Shown here one piece after another: positions 23,367 to 30,555 of a DNA stretch of 64,000 nucleotides (the first letter of the stretch is position 1; every line of letters starts with the position of its first letter). This DNA is from Sporosarcina obsidiansis (GTDB lineage Bacteria; Bacillota; Bacilli; Bacillales_A; Planococcaceae). The notes beneath the pieces were generated by a model that saw nothing but the letters and a program-made list of their open reading frames with translations, searched no databases and was not told the DNA's origin. The position numbers were made by a program, and so were the translations under genes. The stretch lies in contig NZ_WHVW01000007.1 of NCBI RefSeq assembly GCF_009651005.1, forward strand, positions 62,001 to 126,000, given 5' to 3'.

Positions 23367-24989
23367 TTAACGCCCCAACAACCTCTCCCTCAACCCCTCA
23401 TCACTAGCATACAAGTAAAGCCCCTTAATCCCCCGCTTCATCAGCACATTAATCGAATTTAAAACAATCTTCTCTTTCGCCGCCTCCACATGATCAATAC
23501 CGTCCGCCCCCGTATAAGCTCCTTTATCCATATACTTACCTGTATCGATCACAATCTCATCTTTCACTGAATCATATTGCACGGAAGGGCCGAGGACGAC
23601 ACCGACATAGTTCAGATCAAAGCCTTGGACGGTATAAATAGATCCCGCTTCACTGATGGTATCCGGCTTTTCCGCCCAGGTGTATTTGATGCTTGTTGTA
23701 TTCCAGGGCATCTGGTATTCACCGTTGGATTCTTTTACATAGTAGGTTTGGCCATCTTTTTTGTGCAGGAAATCGAATGTTGAAACTACACGACTTAAAC
23801 CGAATTCAGTGTTTTTATCCATGATGGCTTCGTGCATTTCTTCAAGTGTTTCAAACACTTTCAAATCATATCCTTCATCTATAGGTAGCGGGGTCAGCTT
23901 CTTGCGTTTAAAGTTGTTGATCCAGTCGATCACGTCATCATTTGCCTGCATTCGGAATTGATTGGTCAACTGGTATTCTTCGTGATAGGCGCTTGTCTGC
24001 TTCAGTGTTTCTAGCGACTCTGCCCCCCATAGGCTCTTCAGTTTCAAGACTTGATCCTGGTCATAGATGATGACAACGATTTTTGCAAGTTTGAGTAATT
24101 CCTCCAGCTGATTCTCACCGTAAAAGTTGTTGTATGTATCTGATTTGGTGAGAAGCAGATGGGCTTCATCGACAAAGACGATGTCTGCCTTCTTGTTCTC
24201 TTTCTGCAACCGGTTGATCAATGGCGTGGGCTTGGCAAAGTTTTTCGCTTTTAAGTGCTTCACCTGTTTGGCAATGCCTTTGTAGGTCTTGAACATTTCT
24301 TCGTGATTCACGACCAAGTAGTTTTCAGTTCCGGAAAAGTGTGAGGACGACTCCGTTGCAAGTTCTTGAATTGTATTGAAGATCGAACTCAACACGACAC
24401 TTTTCCCTACGCCCGCTTCTCCTTCCACAACTAGCAAACTGCCGTATTCACCTAATTCCGTCCCAATCTGCCTTTTACAAAACTCTAGCACCTTATCCTT
24501 TAAATCTATTTGCTCAAGCGTTAATTCCTTAAATGGTGACAGCTTGAAAATATCCTTATTTTCAATCACATGAAGCTCATTATCGACCAAATGTTGTTCA
24601 TGCAGCTTCTGCCAAAGTTCTTCAAAAAGTTCCTGGTCATAGAACGGCTTATTGTAGTAGTTATGCGTAAAATCACTAGCTGTTTTACTTTTATTCTGCA
24701 ATGTGTATTTTTCATCGCCTAAAAAGTAGTTGATCAGTTTCGTTTCCAAATGAAATGTCGCAGAGCGATTGAATTGCTCGTGCTTGATTAAGTTCACTTC
24801 ATTCATATTCTTTCGGCTCTTCAAATGCGCTTGCATGCGTTTCTTAAAATAAACCGTCTCGCCTATGTACGCTTCTTTCTTCCCATTCAAAATATAAATG
24901 ACAGGATAGTTTAAAAAATCCTGTTTATTGTTGATCTGATTCATGGCGCTCTGTTGGAAAGGCCAAGTCAGTATTTCAATTGCCGACAT
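23367..24989 (-). CDS. GIY-YIG nuclease fused to DUF2075 (Schlafen-like) helicase, putative defence protein
   Basis: I start at 24989, where GAAGGTGGGAAA precedes ATG, giving 540 residues; an in-frame upstream start would add 35 hydrophobic residues with no ribosome site. Residues ~30-60 form a GIY-YIG core (YPVIYILNGKKEAYIGET, then KKRMQAH). The DUF2075 ATPase follows: Walker A GEAGVGKS at 190-197, DEAH at 274-277 (IVFVDEAHLLL), then TNQFRMQANDDV and the late motif SIYTVQGFDLNYVGVVLG. Family knowledge: DUF2075 proteins are P-loop NTPases, and nuclease fusions often sit in defence islands. Here it lies with Hachiman and a toxin-antitoxin relic. The target is unknown. Confidence 0.75.
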   Translation of the reverse strand: MSAIEILTWPFQQSAMNQINNKQDFLNYPVIYILNGKKEAYIGETVYFKKRMQAHLKSRKNMNEVNLIKHEQFNRSATFHLETKLINYFLGDEKYTLQNKSKTASDFTHNYYNKPFYDQELFEELWQKLHEQHLVDNELHVIENKDIFKLSPFKELTLEQIDLKDKVLEFCKRQIGTELGEYGSLLVVEGEAGVGKSVVLSSIFNTIQELATESSSHFSGTENYLVVNHEEMFKTYKGIAKQVKHLKAKNFAKPTPLINRLQKENKKADIVFVDEAHLLLTKSDTYNNFYGENQLEELLKLAKIVVIIYDQDQVLKLKSLWGAESLETLKQTSAYHEEYQLTNQFRMQANDDVIDWINNFKRKKLTPLPIDEGYDLKVFETLEEMHEAIMDKNTEFGLSRVVSTFDFLHKKDGQTYYVKESNGEYQMPWNTTSIKYTWAEKPDTISEAGSIYTVQGFDLNYVGVVLGPSVQYDSVKDEIVIDTGKYMDKGAYTGADGIDHVEAAKEKIVLNSINVLMKRGIKGLYLYASDEGLRERLLGR

Positions 24990-25307
24990 TTTCCCACCTT
25001 CTTCTGTTGCTTTGGTTACAATTATAACAATGATTGGTAAATAAAACAGCCTAATAGTCATAACTTTCATTAAGATGATACTAGTTTGCCACAAACTATT
25101 TAAAATTGTTTTAGATGTACCTCATTCTAGGAACTCACCTCTACTTTCAAGTAACTCAGTCTAGAAACACAAAAAAACCCTTCAACAAATTAATGCCAGA
25201 AGGTTCATCTACTGCTATTCTAAAAAATATAAGCCAGTTTTAACAACTGGCACAACCCAATATTCGGAATTCAATCACGCACAGGTATCAGGATATTATC
25301 TAAACCC

Positions 25308-25979
25308 TTACCGTATATATTTCCAAACATCTTCGACATCTTCATAACGGAAAATATTAGACAACAACAGCCCCAATGCAATCGAGTCCGCCTTCATAAT
25401 TGCTTCTTTAATATCCATCGGTAATTTGCCAAATCTCTCGGTTAATTGATTAGCCGCAACTTCCGCCAGCGCTTCCTCTTTACCGATTTTTATACCTTTT
25501 TCGATTCCCTTTTCGATTCCCTTTTGCAATCCTTCTTCTCTCCACTGATCTGCCAACGTCATAGCTAACTCACTTCCTTCTGGAAAATGGTTACTATCGG
25601 TTTCAGGTACCAGGTCTCCATACAAATATATTTCATCATCTTCTAATATCCGATCAATAATCCGTTTGATCTCCTTTATACATATATCTTCTTGATCATT
25701 TTTGGAGTAGATGGTCAAAGGGTAAATCTCTGAGTCGGAAGTGACTAAATACCATATCACTCGAAAGCCGCCACTCTTTCCTTTGTTGGCATTTGGATTA
25801 CTCTATCTAGTTTTATATACGACATTTCCTTTGAGCCCGGGAATTCGATCACCATAGAACTTTCCTTCTTCTAATTCAACAAAAAGGGATTCGACCAAAT
25901 CAATTACAACAGGATGCTTCCTTGCAATTTTTAAAAGATCTTTTTCGAACGCTTTGACATCAAGTACTTTATATCCCAT
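25308..25979 (-). pseudogene. Toxin gene (RelE/HigB-like) with internal stop, fused to the tail of an Rpn/PD-(D/E)XK protein
   Basis: From the ATG at 25979 the frame reads MGYKVLDVKAFEKDLLKIAR, FVELEEGKFYGDRIPGLKGN and VVYKTR, then TAG near 25805, then NPNANKGKSGGFRVIWYLVT and IYSKNDQEDICIKEIKRIID, a RelE-fold mRNA-interferase toxin. At about 25620 it passes through ...YGDLVPE, encoded by a remnant of the GGTACC repeat, into ADQWREEGLQKGIEKGIEKG and GKLPMDIKEAIMKADSIALG. That is the C-terminus of the Rpn/PD-(D/E)XK transposase-like family, without its nuclease domain. A 150-residue chimera from about 25760 could still be made. Confidence 0.75.
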
Positions 25980-26131
25980 TATTCCCCTTCTTTTAAGTTC
26001 TCTCTCACTCGATTCATCATATCTTTATATGAACGCTTGGGTAACTTTCCCTTTCTAATTTGCTCAACTTCATTTATAGATTCTGACAGTGTTTTTATAT
26101 GATCCATTTGGTTGTCTTTTATCATCGCCAT
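25979..26131 (-). CDS. Antitoxin partner of the broken RelE-like toxin (50 aa)
   Basis: It starts MAMIKDNQMDHIKTLSESIN behind AAGGAGGAAAA and ends RENLKEGE; its TAA shares a base with the toxin ATG (TAATG), the usual overlap of type II toxin-antitoxin operons. The protein is short, charged and helical, fitting a toxin-neutralising antitoxin. I do not see a clear DNA-binding domain. With the toxin interrupted by a stop codon it has probably lost its function. Confidence 0.65.
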   Translation of the reverse strand: MAMIKDNQMDHIKTLSESINEVEQIRKGKLPKRSYKDMMNRVRENLKEGE

Positions 26132-26239
26132 TTCTTTTTCCTCCTTGTCATCCACACATACCACACCCTTTCAGATTATGTATATGTGTAAGTATGTTTT
26201 ATCCGTCACTATTTAAACATCATTTCAATTTAATGGTTT

Positions 26240-26290
26240 TGAAAAAAGGAATATCACACAAGAGTTTCCTCTCATAACAATATCCCTTAC
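26240..26290. repeat. Hairpin-type repeat, second copy of 1359-1404
   Basis: AAAAGGAATATCACACA, loop GAGTTTCCTCTCAT, then AACAATATCCCTTAC. The loop is identical to that at 1359. It lies between the toxin-antitoxin relic and att copy 3 and may act as a terminator. Confidence 0.5.
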
Positions 26291-26318
26291 TTCCTGCTAT
26301 TTCACCTGTAATCTCATA

Positions 26319-26420
26319 TGGAGACGGCGGGGCTTTAACCCGTTGTCGAGAAACGCTATTATATCAAGGGTTTATAGCCATTCAAACTATTTTGACCATA
26401 CTTTTGACCATAAACGGTAA
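26319..26420 (-). repeat. ssrA attachment site 3 and left end of island B, with integrase arm-type repeats
   Basis: ATGGAGACGGCGGGGCTTTAACCCG at 26319-26343 retains the tmRNA acceptor part. It is followed by GAGAAACGCT, CAAGGGTTTATAGCC, and two direct repeats of TGACCAT at 26394 and 26406, twelve bases apart. The same heptamer is repeated at the integrase end (42281, 42292, 42304). Confidence 0.7.
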
Positions 26421-26501
26421 TTTACGGGGACAAATCTCAATAATACTAATTTTCTTCCTTGTATTATAATAATAGAAATAAATACAAAGGATTGGATAAG
26501 C

Positions 26502-27524
26502 ATGATACACAAACGATTAGTCTATTATAAAATTATAAGTATGCTAAACGAAGAATACTACCCATATTATTTAAATAAGTCCGATGCCCTTACTTTACCA
26601 CCTTTTGAATCAATCGTTTCCGATATAATTAATTCATGCATAGAAATTAATGCAAATGTAATCGATGTACAGAAATTAAAGAAAAACTATTATAGGCAGG
26701 AGCTAAAAGAACTCTGGGTAAGCAATGAGTTAAAGGATACACGTGATACTAAAGATAGCTTTTATTATGAAATAAACCGCAAAGCAAAAGCCATTTTTAA
26801 TTTACCGCGCATTAATTCAAACATACTTGTCGATTTATATAGCACGGAAGATTACCGAACATTATTAACAGCAGAAATTGACAAATTATATAACTGGCAG
26901 AATGATATTAATTCGCTATTCATTCGCTACCCGTTCATAAATTCATTATCTTCTCAAAATTATATAGATGCTATTAAGAACGATATAGAGTTTCTAAGTT
27001 TGAATTTTATAGCTTCGAACAAAACTCTTCACTTGATACCAGACGACGTTATCGACCATTTTGATCAGGGGAATTTCAATGAAATAATCGCACTTTTTTA
27101 CACAGATGTCTGTTTAGTTAATTACGACGAAAAAATACGTTTAGAAAATTTCACTTATAACGAAGACACATTTGATTTAAATCTATTTTTAGAATTCTTT
27201 GATGAAACGGATAGAATAATTATTGGGTACCTACTTGATGTTCAAGGTGTTAGCGACGGCTTAACGCATACCATTTCGCTAAAATCTATTATTCGCCATT
27301 TAGATAAAGTACCTGATAAAATGGGCTACTTAAACATAATTAAAAGATTAGTAAACCTTAAGAATTTTTATATTAAAAATACAACACCCAAATATAAATA
27401 CGCTTCACCATTTGAGATATTCTACTGTCTTAAGTTTAATTTAGTAGAAAATAAAGACCCTGTTATTGAATCAACTTCTGTAACTTATGCGATGAATCCA
27501 TATTTTTTAAAGCATATTATATAA
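26502..27524 (+). CDS. Unknown island protein (340 aa)
   Basis: An AT-rich gene beginning MIHKRLVYYKIISMLNEEYY with AAAGGATTGG upstream. The predicted protein is soluble and mostly helical, rich in Asn, Asp, Ile and Tyr. I find no P-loop, helix-turn-helix, nuclease or membrane motif. It ends at a short acidic-to-basic tail (TSVTYAMNPYFLKHII). It is the first gene inside the left end of island B, followed after 65 bp by the 160-residue gene on the same strand; a TATAATATA sequence before the latter suggests its own promoter. It is a candidate uncharacterised island function, possibly defence or replication. Confidence 0.6.
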   Translation: MIHKRLVYYKIISMLNEEYYPYYLNKSDALTLPPFESIVSDIINSCIEINANVIDVQKLKKNYYRQELKELWVSNELKDTRDTKDSFYYEINRKAKAIFNLPRINSNILVDLYSTEDYRTLLTAEIDKLYNWQNDINSLFIRYPFINSLSSQNYIDAIKNDIEFLSLNFIASNKTLHLIPDDVIDHFDQGNFNEIIALFYTDVCLVNYDEKIRLENFTYNEDTFDLNLFLEFFDETDRIIIGYLLDVQGVSDGLTHTISLKSIIRHLDKVPDKMGYLNIIKRLVNLKNFYIKNTTPKYKYASPFEIFYCLKFNLVENKDPVIESTSVTYAMNPYFLKHII

Positions 27525-27589
27525 TAAAATAGAATATTTTAAAGGCATTTGTCTATAATATAGCATCAAATTTTAAAGGAGATGCAAAT

Positions 27590-28072
27590 ATGAATAAAGA
27601 CAAATTCCTTGCTCTTGATTGCAAACAGCGCGTTGAATTCGTGAATGATTTATTAATAAATAAAGGCTATGATTTACACCAAGTTGCAGATTTTATGTCT
27701 GTTAACTACTCTACTTTTACGAAAATTATGCAAGAGGGTGACTACGTTTATATCAAACGCGAAAATCAATACTACAAATTTGTGCGCGATGAAAATATTA
27801 TTTCACCGATTGACAATTCTGCGGACGACTTAACAGCATTTCTCACTGAAAATATAGACGTCCTTAAAAAGATTATTGAGAAGCACAAAGTCAATGATGA
27901 CTTCACAATTGATAAGAAAATATTCGCTTCTAAACTTTCAACTAAGACGTTCCGTATGCCAGAGGAATTATATCAGCAATTTGTCCTTACTTGCGAAAAA
28001 GAATTCCCGCATTTGAAAATACAAGACATTATTGCTCAACTACTCTTAGACTTTAGTGACAAATACAAATAA
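27590..28072 (+). CDS. Putative DNA-binding protein (160 aa)
   Basis: The N-terminus DLHQVADFMSVNYSTFTKIM resembles a helix-turn-helix. The C-terminus KTFRMPEELYQQFVLTCEKE followed by LKIQDIIAQLLLDFSDKY resembles a ribbon-helix-helix-like segment of plasmid and island regulators. AAAGGAGATGCAAAT precedes the ATG. It is transcribed with or just after the 340-residue gene and ends at a strong hairpin. I infer a regulator or partition-like role; no family name can be given. Confidence 0.55.
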   Translation: MNKDKFLALDCKQRVEFVNDLLINKGYDLHQVADFMSVNYSTFTKIMQEGDYVYIKRENQYYKFVRDENIISPIDNSADDLTAFLTENIDVLKKIIEKHKVNDDFTIDKKIFASKLSTKTFRMPEELYQQFVLTCEKEFPHLKIQDIIAQLLLDFSDKYK

Positions 28073-28110
28073 CCGCTGTTATTCCTTTTGGAGTAACGGC
28101 GGTTATTTTT
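28071..28110 (+). terminator. Terminator after the 160-residue gene
   Basis: AACCGCTGTTATTCC pairs with GGAGTAACGGCGGTT (two G-U pairs) over a four-base loop, followed by ATTTTTA. The stem overlaps the stop codon region. Confidence 0.85.
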
Positions 28111-28140
28111 AGAGCATTCTTTAGCTTTAGTTATTCACTC

Positions 28141-28521
28141 TTAATAAATTTTCTGCGTCTTAAGAAATTTCTCAATATTACCTAATAGATCATAATTAAG
28201 TGTGAAGAATAGGTCCTTCTCATTTTGATAAACGTCATTTAGATAGCTTGTAAGTTCATCCATTAAAGTATTTTCATCCATAAAGATATTCCCTTTATGA
28301 CCATCAAAACTTTTAATGAAAAAATGACCTTCTTCGCATCTGAATAAAAGATGAATGTTGCCTTGTGAACGGTATTCATACTTTGTTTTTATTGCAATAG
28401 AATACTTACTATTAATCATAAACTCAACTGCTTGGTTTTCATCATTATCAATAACCTCAATTGTTCCGATTAGATGCGCATAGTCATGATCACACACCGA
28501 ACAATATAAAATATTATTCAT
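28141..28521 (-). CDS. Small protein (126 aa) downstream of the SIR2-like gene
   Basis: It begins MNNILYCSVCDHDYAHLIGT with AAGGGGGAATTATAA upstream. A CSVCDHDYAH cluster and CEEGHFFIKSFDGH could bind zinc. The C-terminal helix contains LFFTLNYDLLGNIEKFLK. Curiously the SIR2-like protein has FFTLNFDLLLETIL at its nucleotide site. It follows that gene by 42 bp in the same orientation, so the two are likely one operon. I know no family for it. A role as partner or regulator of the SIR2-like protein is inference. Confidence 0.6.
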   Translation of the reverse strand: MNNILYCSVCDHDYAHLIGTIEVIDNDENQAVEFMINSKYSIAIKTKYEYRSQGNIHLLFRCEEGHFFIKSFDGHKGNIFMDENTLMDELTSYLNDVYQNEKDLFFTLNYDLLGNIEKFLKTQKIY

Positions 28522-28563
28522 TTATAATTCCCCCTTAATACAATTTTATAATATACACGCTTC

Positions 28564-29706
28564 TTACTTAACCACTTCACTGTTAATTTGAGAAATTGAA
28601 TCCGCGCCATCAAACAGAAAGTTACCTTTTTCAATGCTTAATTTTGTTCTATCAGACTTCAAATTTAATACCTTATTTACAAAATTAACAAATTCAATTC
28701 TGTCTACTTCATCAGCTTTAAAGTCTACTATTACAAATCGATTTAAAGGACGGCACTTAGCACCTGTACTTCTTGATAATTTTAATCTCTCAATAATCGC
28801 TTCATTAATATGTTCGTCCCTAAAGCTATATCCAATTATATATAGTTCGTCACAAATATTATCTGGATCCATCATCTTCTCTTTAAACTCATTATAATAG
28901 TAGTTAAATGGCGACATCTGAATTTTCGCACTTTTATACCCCCCCGTAATAATAGAAGGAAAATATTTAGACGTATCTAACTTTCTGTAAAAATCCTTTA
29001 ACCGAATGTCTTCTGTTTTTAACTTAAATACCCTACCGTCTTCTAACCGCTTAAACGATGATAATGAGCCATGTAAATGATGTAATCTAACCTTTCTACA
29101 ACCAAAATCAATTAAATTTTCTTGAGGACTGAAATTAAACTTTTCTGCGCTATCTAAATATCCTCTACGCACATGAAAATCTGTAATTCTATCTGTGCCG
29201 ACAACCCTTAATAAAATAGTTTCAAGCAGCAAGTCAAAATTTAATGTAAAAAAGTCGACCTGATGCTCTTCACCAACTTGTGTGAGTACCCAATCAATAA
29301 ATCCTGATAGTTTCTCTCCAATTTGTTCCCAATGAACATTGCCGTCAATTATTTCTACAATCGATGCAGAGTAAGATAAGATAATCTGTTTAATAACATC
29401 TAAATGACTTCTTAATTCTTCAACACTTAAGTTTTCAGATTTAAGGTATATTTTTCCTTCATCCGTATTTTCTAAAAACTCTACATAACTATTTAACGAA
29501 TCATGAATTTGTTCAATGCTGGCAATAGCTTCTTCAAAATCCAATTGAATATATTGCCCTCTTTGAATTCTATCCATATGATGTTCAATGAATTTTTTAT
29601 GTTCAATAGGCAGATTGTTATAAAAAGTTTGTGTGATATTTTGTAACGAAAACGCGCCGTTCAAACCTATCGATAAACCGTTCCCAGTAAGAATTACTTT
29701 TTTCAT
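28564..29706 (-). CDS. SIR2-like domain protein (380 aa), putative NAD+-targeting defence effector
   Basis: I start at MKKVILTGNGLSIGLNGAFS (29706), with GGAG nine bases upstream; the glycine-rich opening is the SIR2 nucleotide loop. Further SIR2-like landmarks are VDFFTLNFDLLLETILL, VRLHHLHGSLSS (the His of the active site) and ELYIIGYSFRDEHINEAIIE. This layout is that of SIR2-like proteins in abortive-infection systems, several of which destroy NAD+ on phage infection; it is not a classic deacetylase. The last ~60 residues have no recognised motif. A terminator at 29754 separates it from the restriction operon, and the 126-residue gene follows. Confidence 0.75.
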   Translation of the reverse strand: MKKVILTGNGLSIGLNGAFSLQNITQTFYNNLPIEHKKFIEHHMDRIQRGQYIQLDFEEAIASIEQIHDSLNSYVEFLENTDEGKIYLKSENLSVEELRSHLDVIKQIILSYSASIVEIIDGNVHWEQIGEKLSGFIDWVLTQVGEEHQVDFFTLNFDLLLETILLRVVGTDRITDFHVRRGYLDSAEKFNFSPQENLIDFGCRKVRLHHLHGSLSSFKRLEDGRVFKLKTEDIRLKDFYRKLDTSKYFPSIITGGYKSAKIQMSPFNYYYNEFKEKMMDPDNICDELYIIGYSFRDEHINEAIIERLKLSRSTGAKCRPLNRFVIVDFKADEVDRIEFVNFVNKVLNLKSDRTKLSIEKGNFLFDGADSISQINSEVVK

Positions 29707-29753
29707 TAGACCAACTCCAGATTTAGATTTCAAATGCATAATCTTTGTATAAA

Positions 29754-29789
29754 AAAAGACAGCTCTAATAAACCTTAGAAACTGTCTTT
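29754..29789 (-). terminator. Terminator of the type I restriction operon
   Basis: On the minus strand GAAAGACAG, an 18-base loop, then CTGTCTTTTTTT. It lies 31 bp beyond the YgjP stop and before the SIR2-like gene. Confidence 0.75.
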
Positions 29790-29819
29790 CGTACTTATTC
29801 TGGATGTCTGTTCATGATG

Positions 29820-30551
29820 TTATAAGTCGCGCACAATTTCTTCATCCAATATCTTTTTGCGCTTTTCCCAGTCTGGCATTAGCGCAAATAACATATTGTA
29901 AAAGTTTTCACTATGGTTGTTGTACTTAAAGTGTATAAGTTCGTGTAGTATGACATAATCAATGCAGTATTTTGGCGCTTTAATAAGCTCCGTATTAATG
30001 AGAATCGTATTGTTATTAATTTGTGCGGAACCCCAGCGAGCTTTCATGACGCGGATTTCGAGTTCGGGTTTCCCAACACCGTACTTCCCCATTAATGCGA
30101 ACATCTTATTTAGCGATTCTTCAAATACTTTGTATGCCTTTTCATTGTACCATGCATCTACAAGTTTCGCCTTTTTAGAACGGTCTGATGGATTTTGTAC
30201 GTGTACATATATAAAACCTCTGAAATATTTGACGCCTTCATCTGCTGATTGCTCTACGCGCAGGCGGTATTGTTTACCTAAGTATTTGAATGACTCACCA
30301 CTTACATACTCGCGTTCGCTTTGTTTAAGCGGGAGCACTTCTTCAAACTGCTTTACGTTTTTTAAAATCCATAAACCTTTGCTTTTCACAAAGTCATATA
30401 TAAAATTTAATGGTACTTTCTCATTAGCCGATACTTTAATACTCATGTCAGGCTTAATGTTTAAATTGACGTTTTTGACGTCTTTTCTTTCAATCCAAAA
30501 ATCAATAGGCTGATTGCCGAAATGAATTTGGTGTTTTTCCATATTGCTCAC
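29820..30551 (-). CDS. YgjP-like metallopeptidase domain protein (M48/DUF45, 243 aa)
   Basis: The zinc-protease motif HELIH is in DYVILHELIHFKYNNHSENF, with the third His of the family (NNHS), and MPDWEKRKKIL follows. The N-terminal strand pattern IKPDMSIKVSANEKVPLNFI and VMKARWGSAQINNNTILINT are standard for YgjP. It starts four bases after hsdR ends, so it is the last gene of the restriction operon. YgjP-type genes are common companions of type I restriction operons. The biochemical role there is not established; proteolytic control of HsdR is a plausible inference only. Confidence 0.85.
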   Translation of the reverse strand: MSNMEKHQIHFGNQPIDFWIERKDVKNVNLNIKPDMSIKVSANEKVPLNFIYDFVKSKGLWILKNVKQFEEVLPLKQSEREYVSGESFKYLGKQYRLRVEQSADEGVKYFRGFIYVHVQNPSDRSKKAKLVDAWYNEKAYKVFEESLNKMFALMGKYGVGKPELEIRVMKARWGSAQINNNTILINTELIKAPKYCIDYVILHELIHFKYNNHSENFYNMLFALMPDWEKRKKILDEEIVRDL

Positions 30552-30555
30552 TACC

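Larger units (their letters stand above)
18447..26343. mobile_element. Decayed genomic island A at ssrA, carrying Hachiman-type defence
   Basis: It is bounded by tmRNA-end copies at 18447 and 26319. The left end shares GAAACGCT and CAAGGGTTTA with the left end of the intact island B, so both used related integrases. Cargo: a HamA/HamB pair, a GIY-YIG/DUF2075 protein, a broken toxin-antitoxin pair and an inserted IS4-family element. No integrase is left. Confidence 0.6.
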
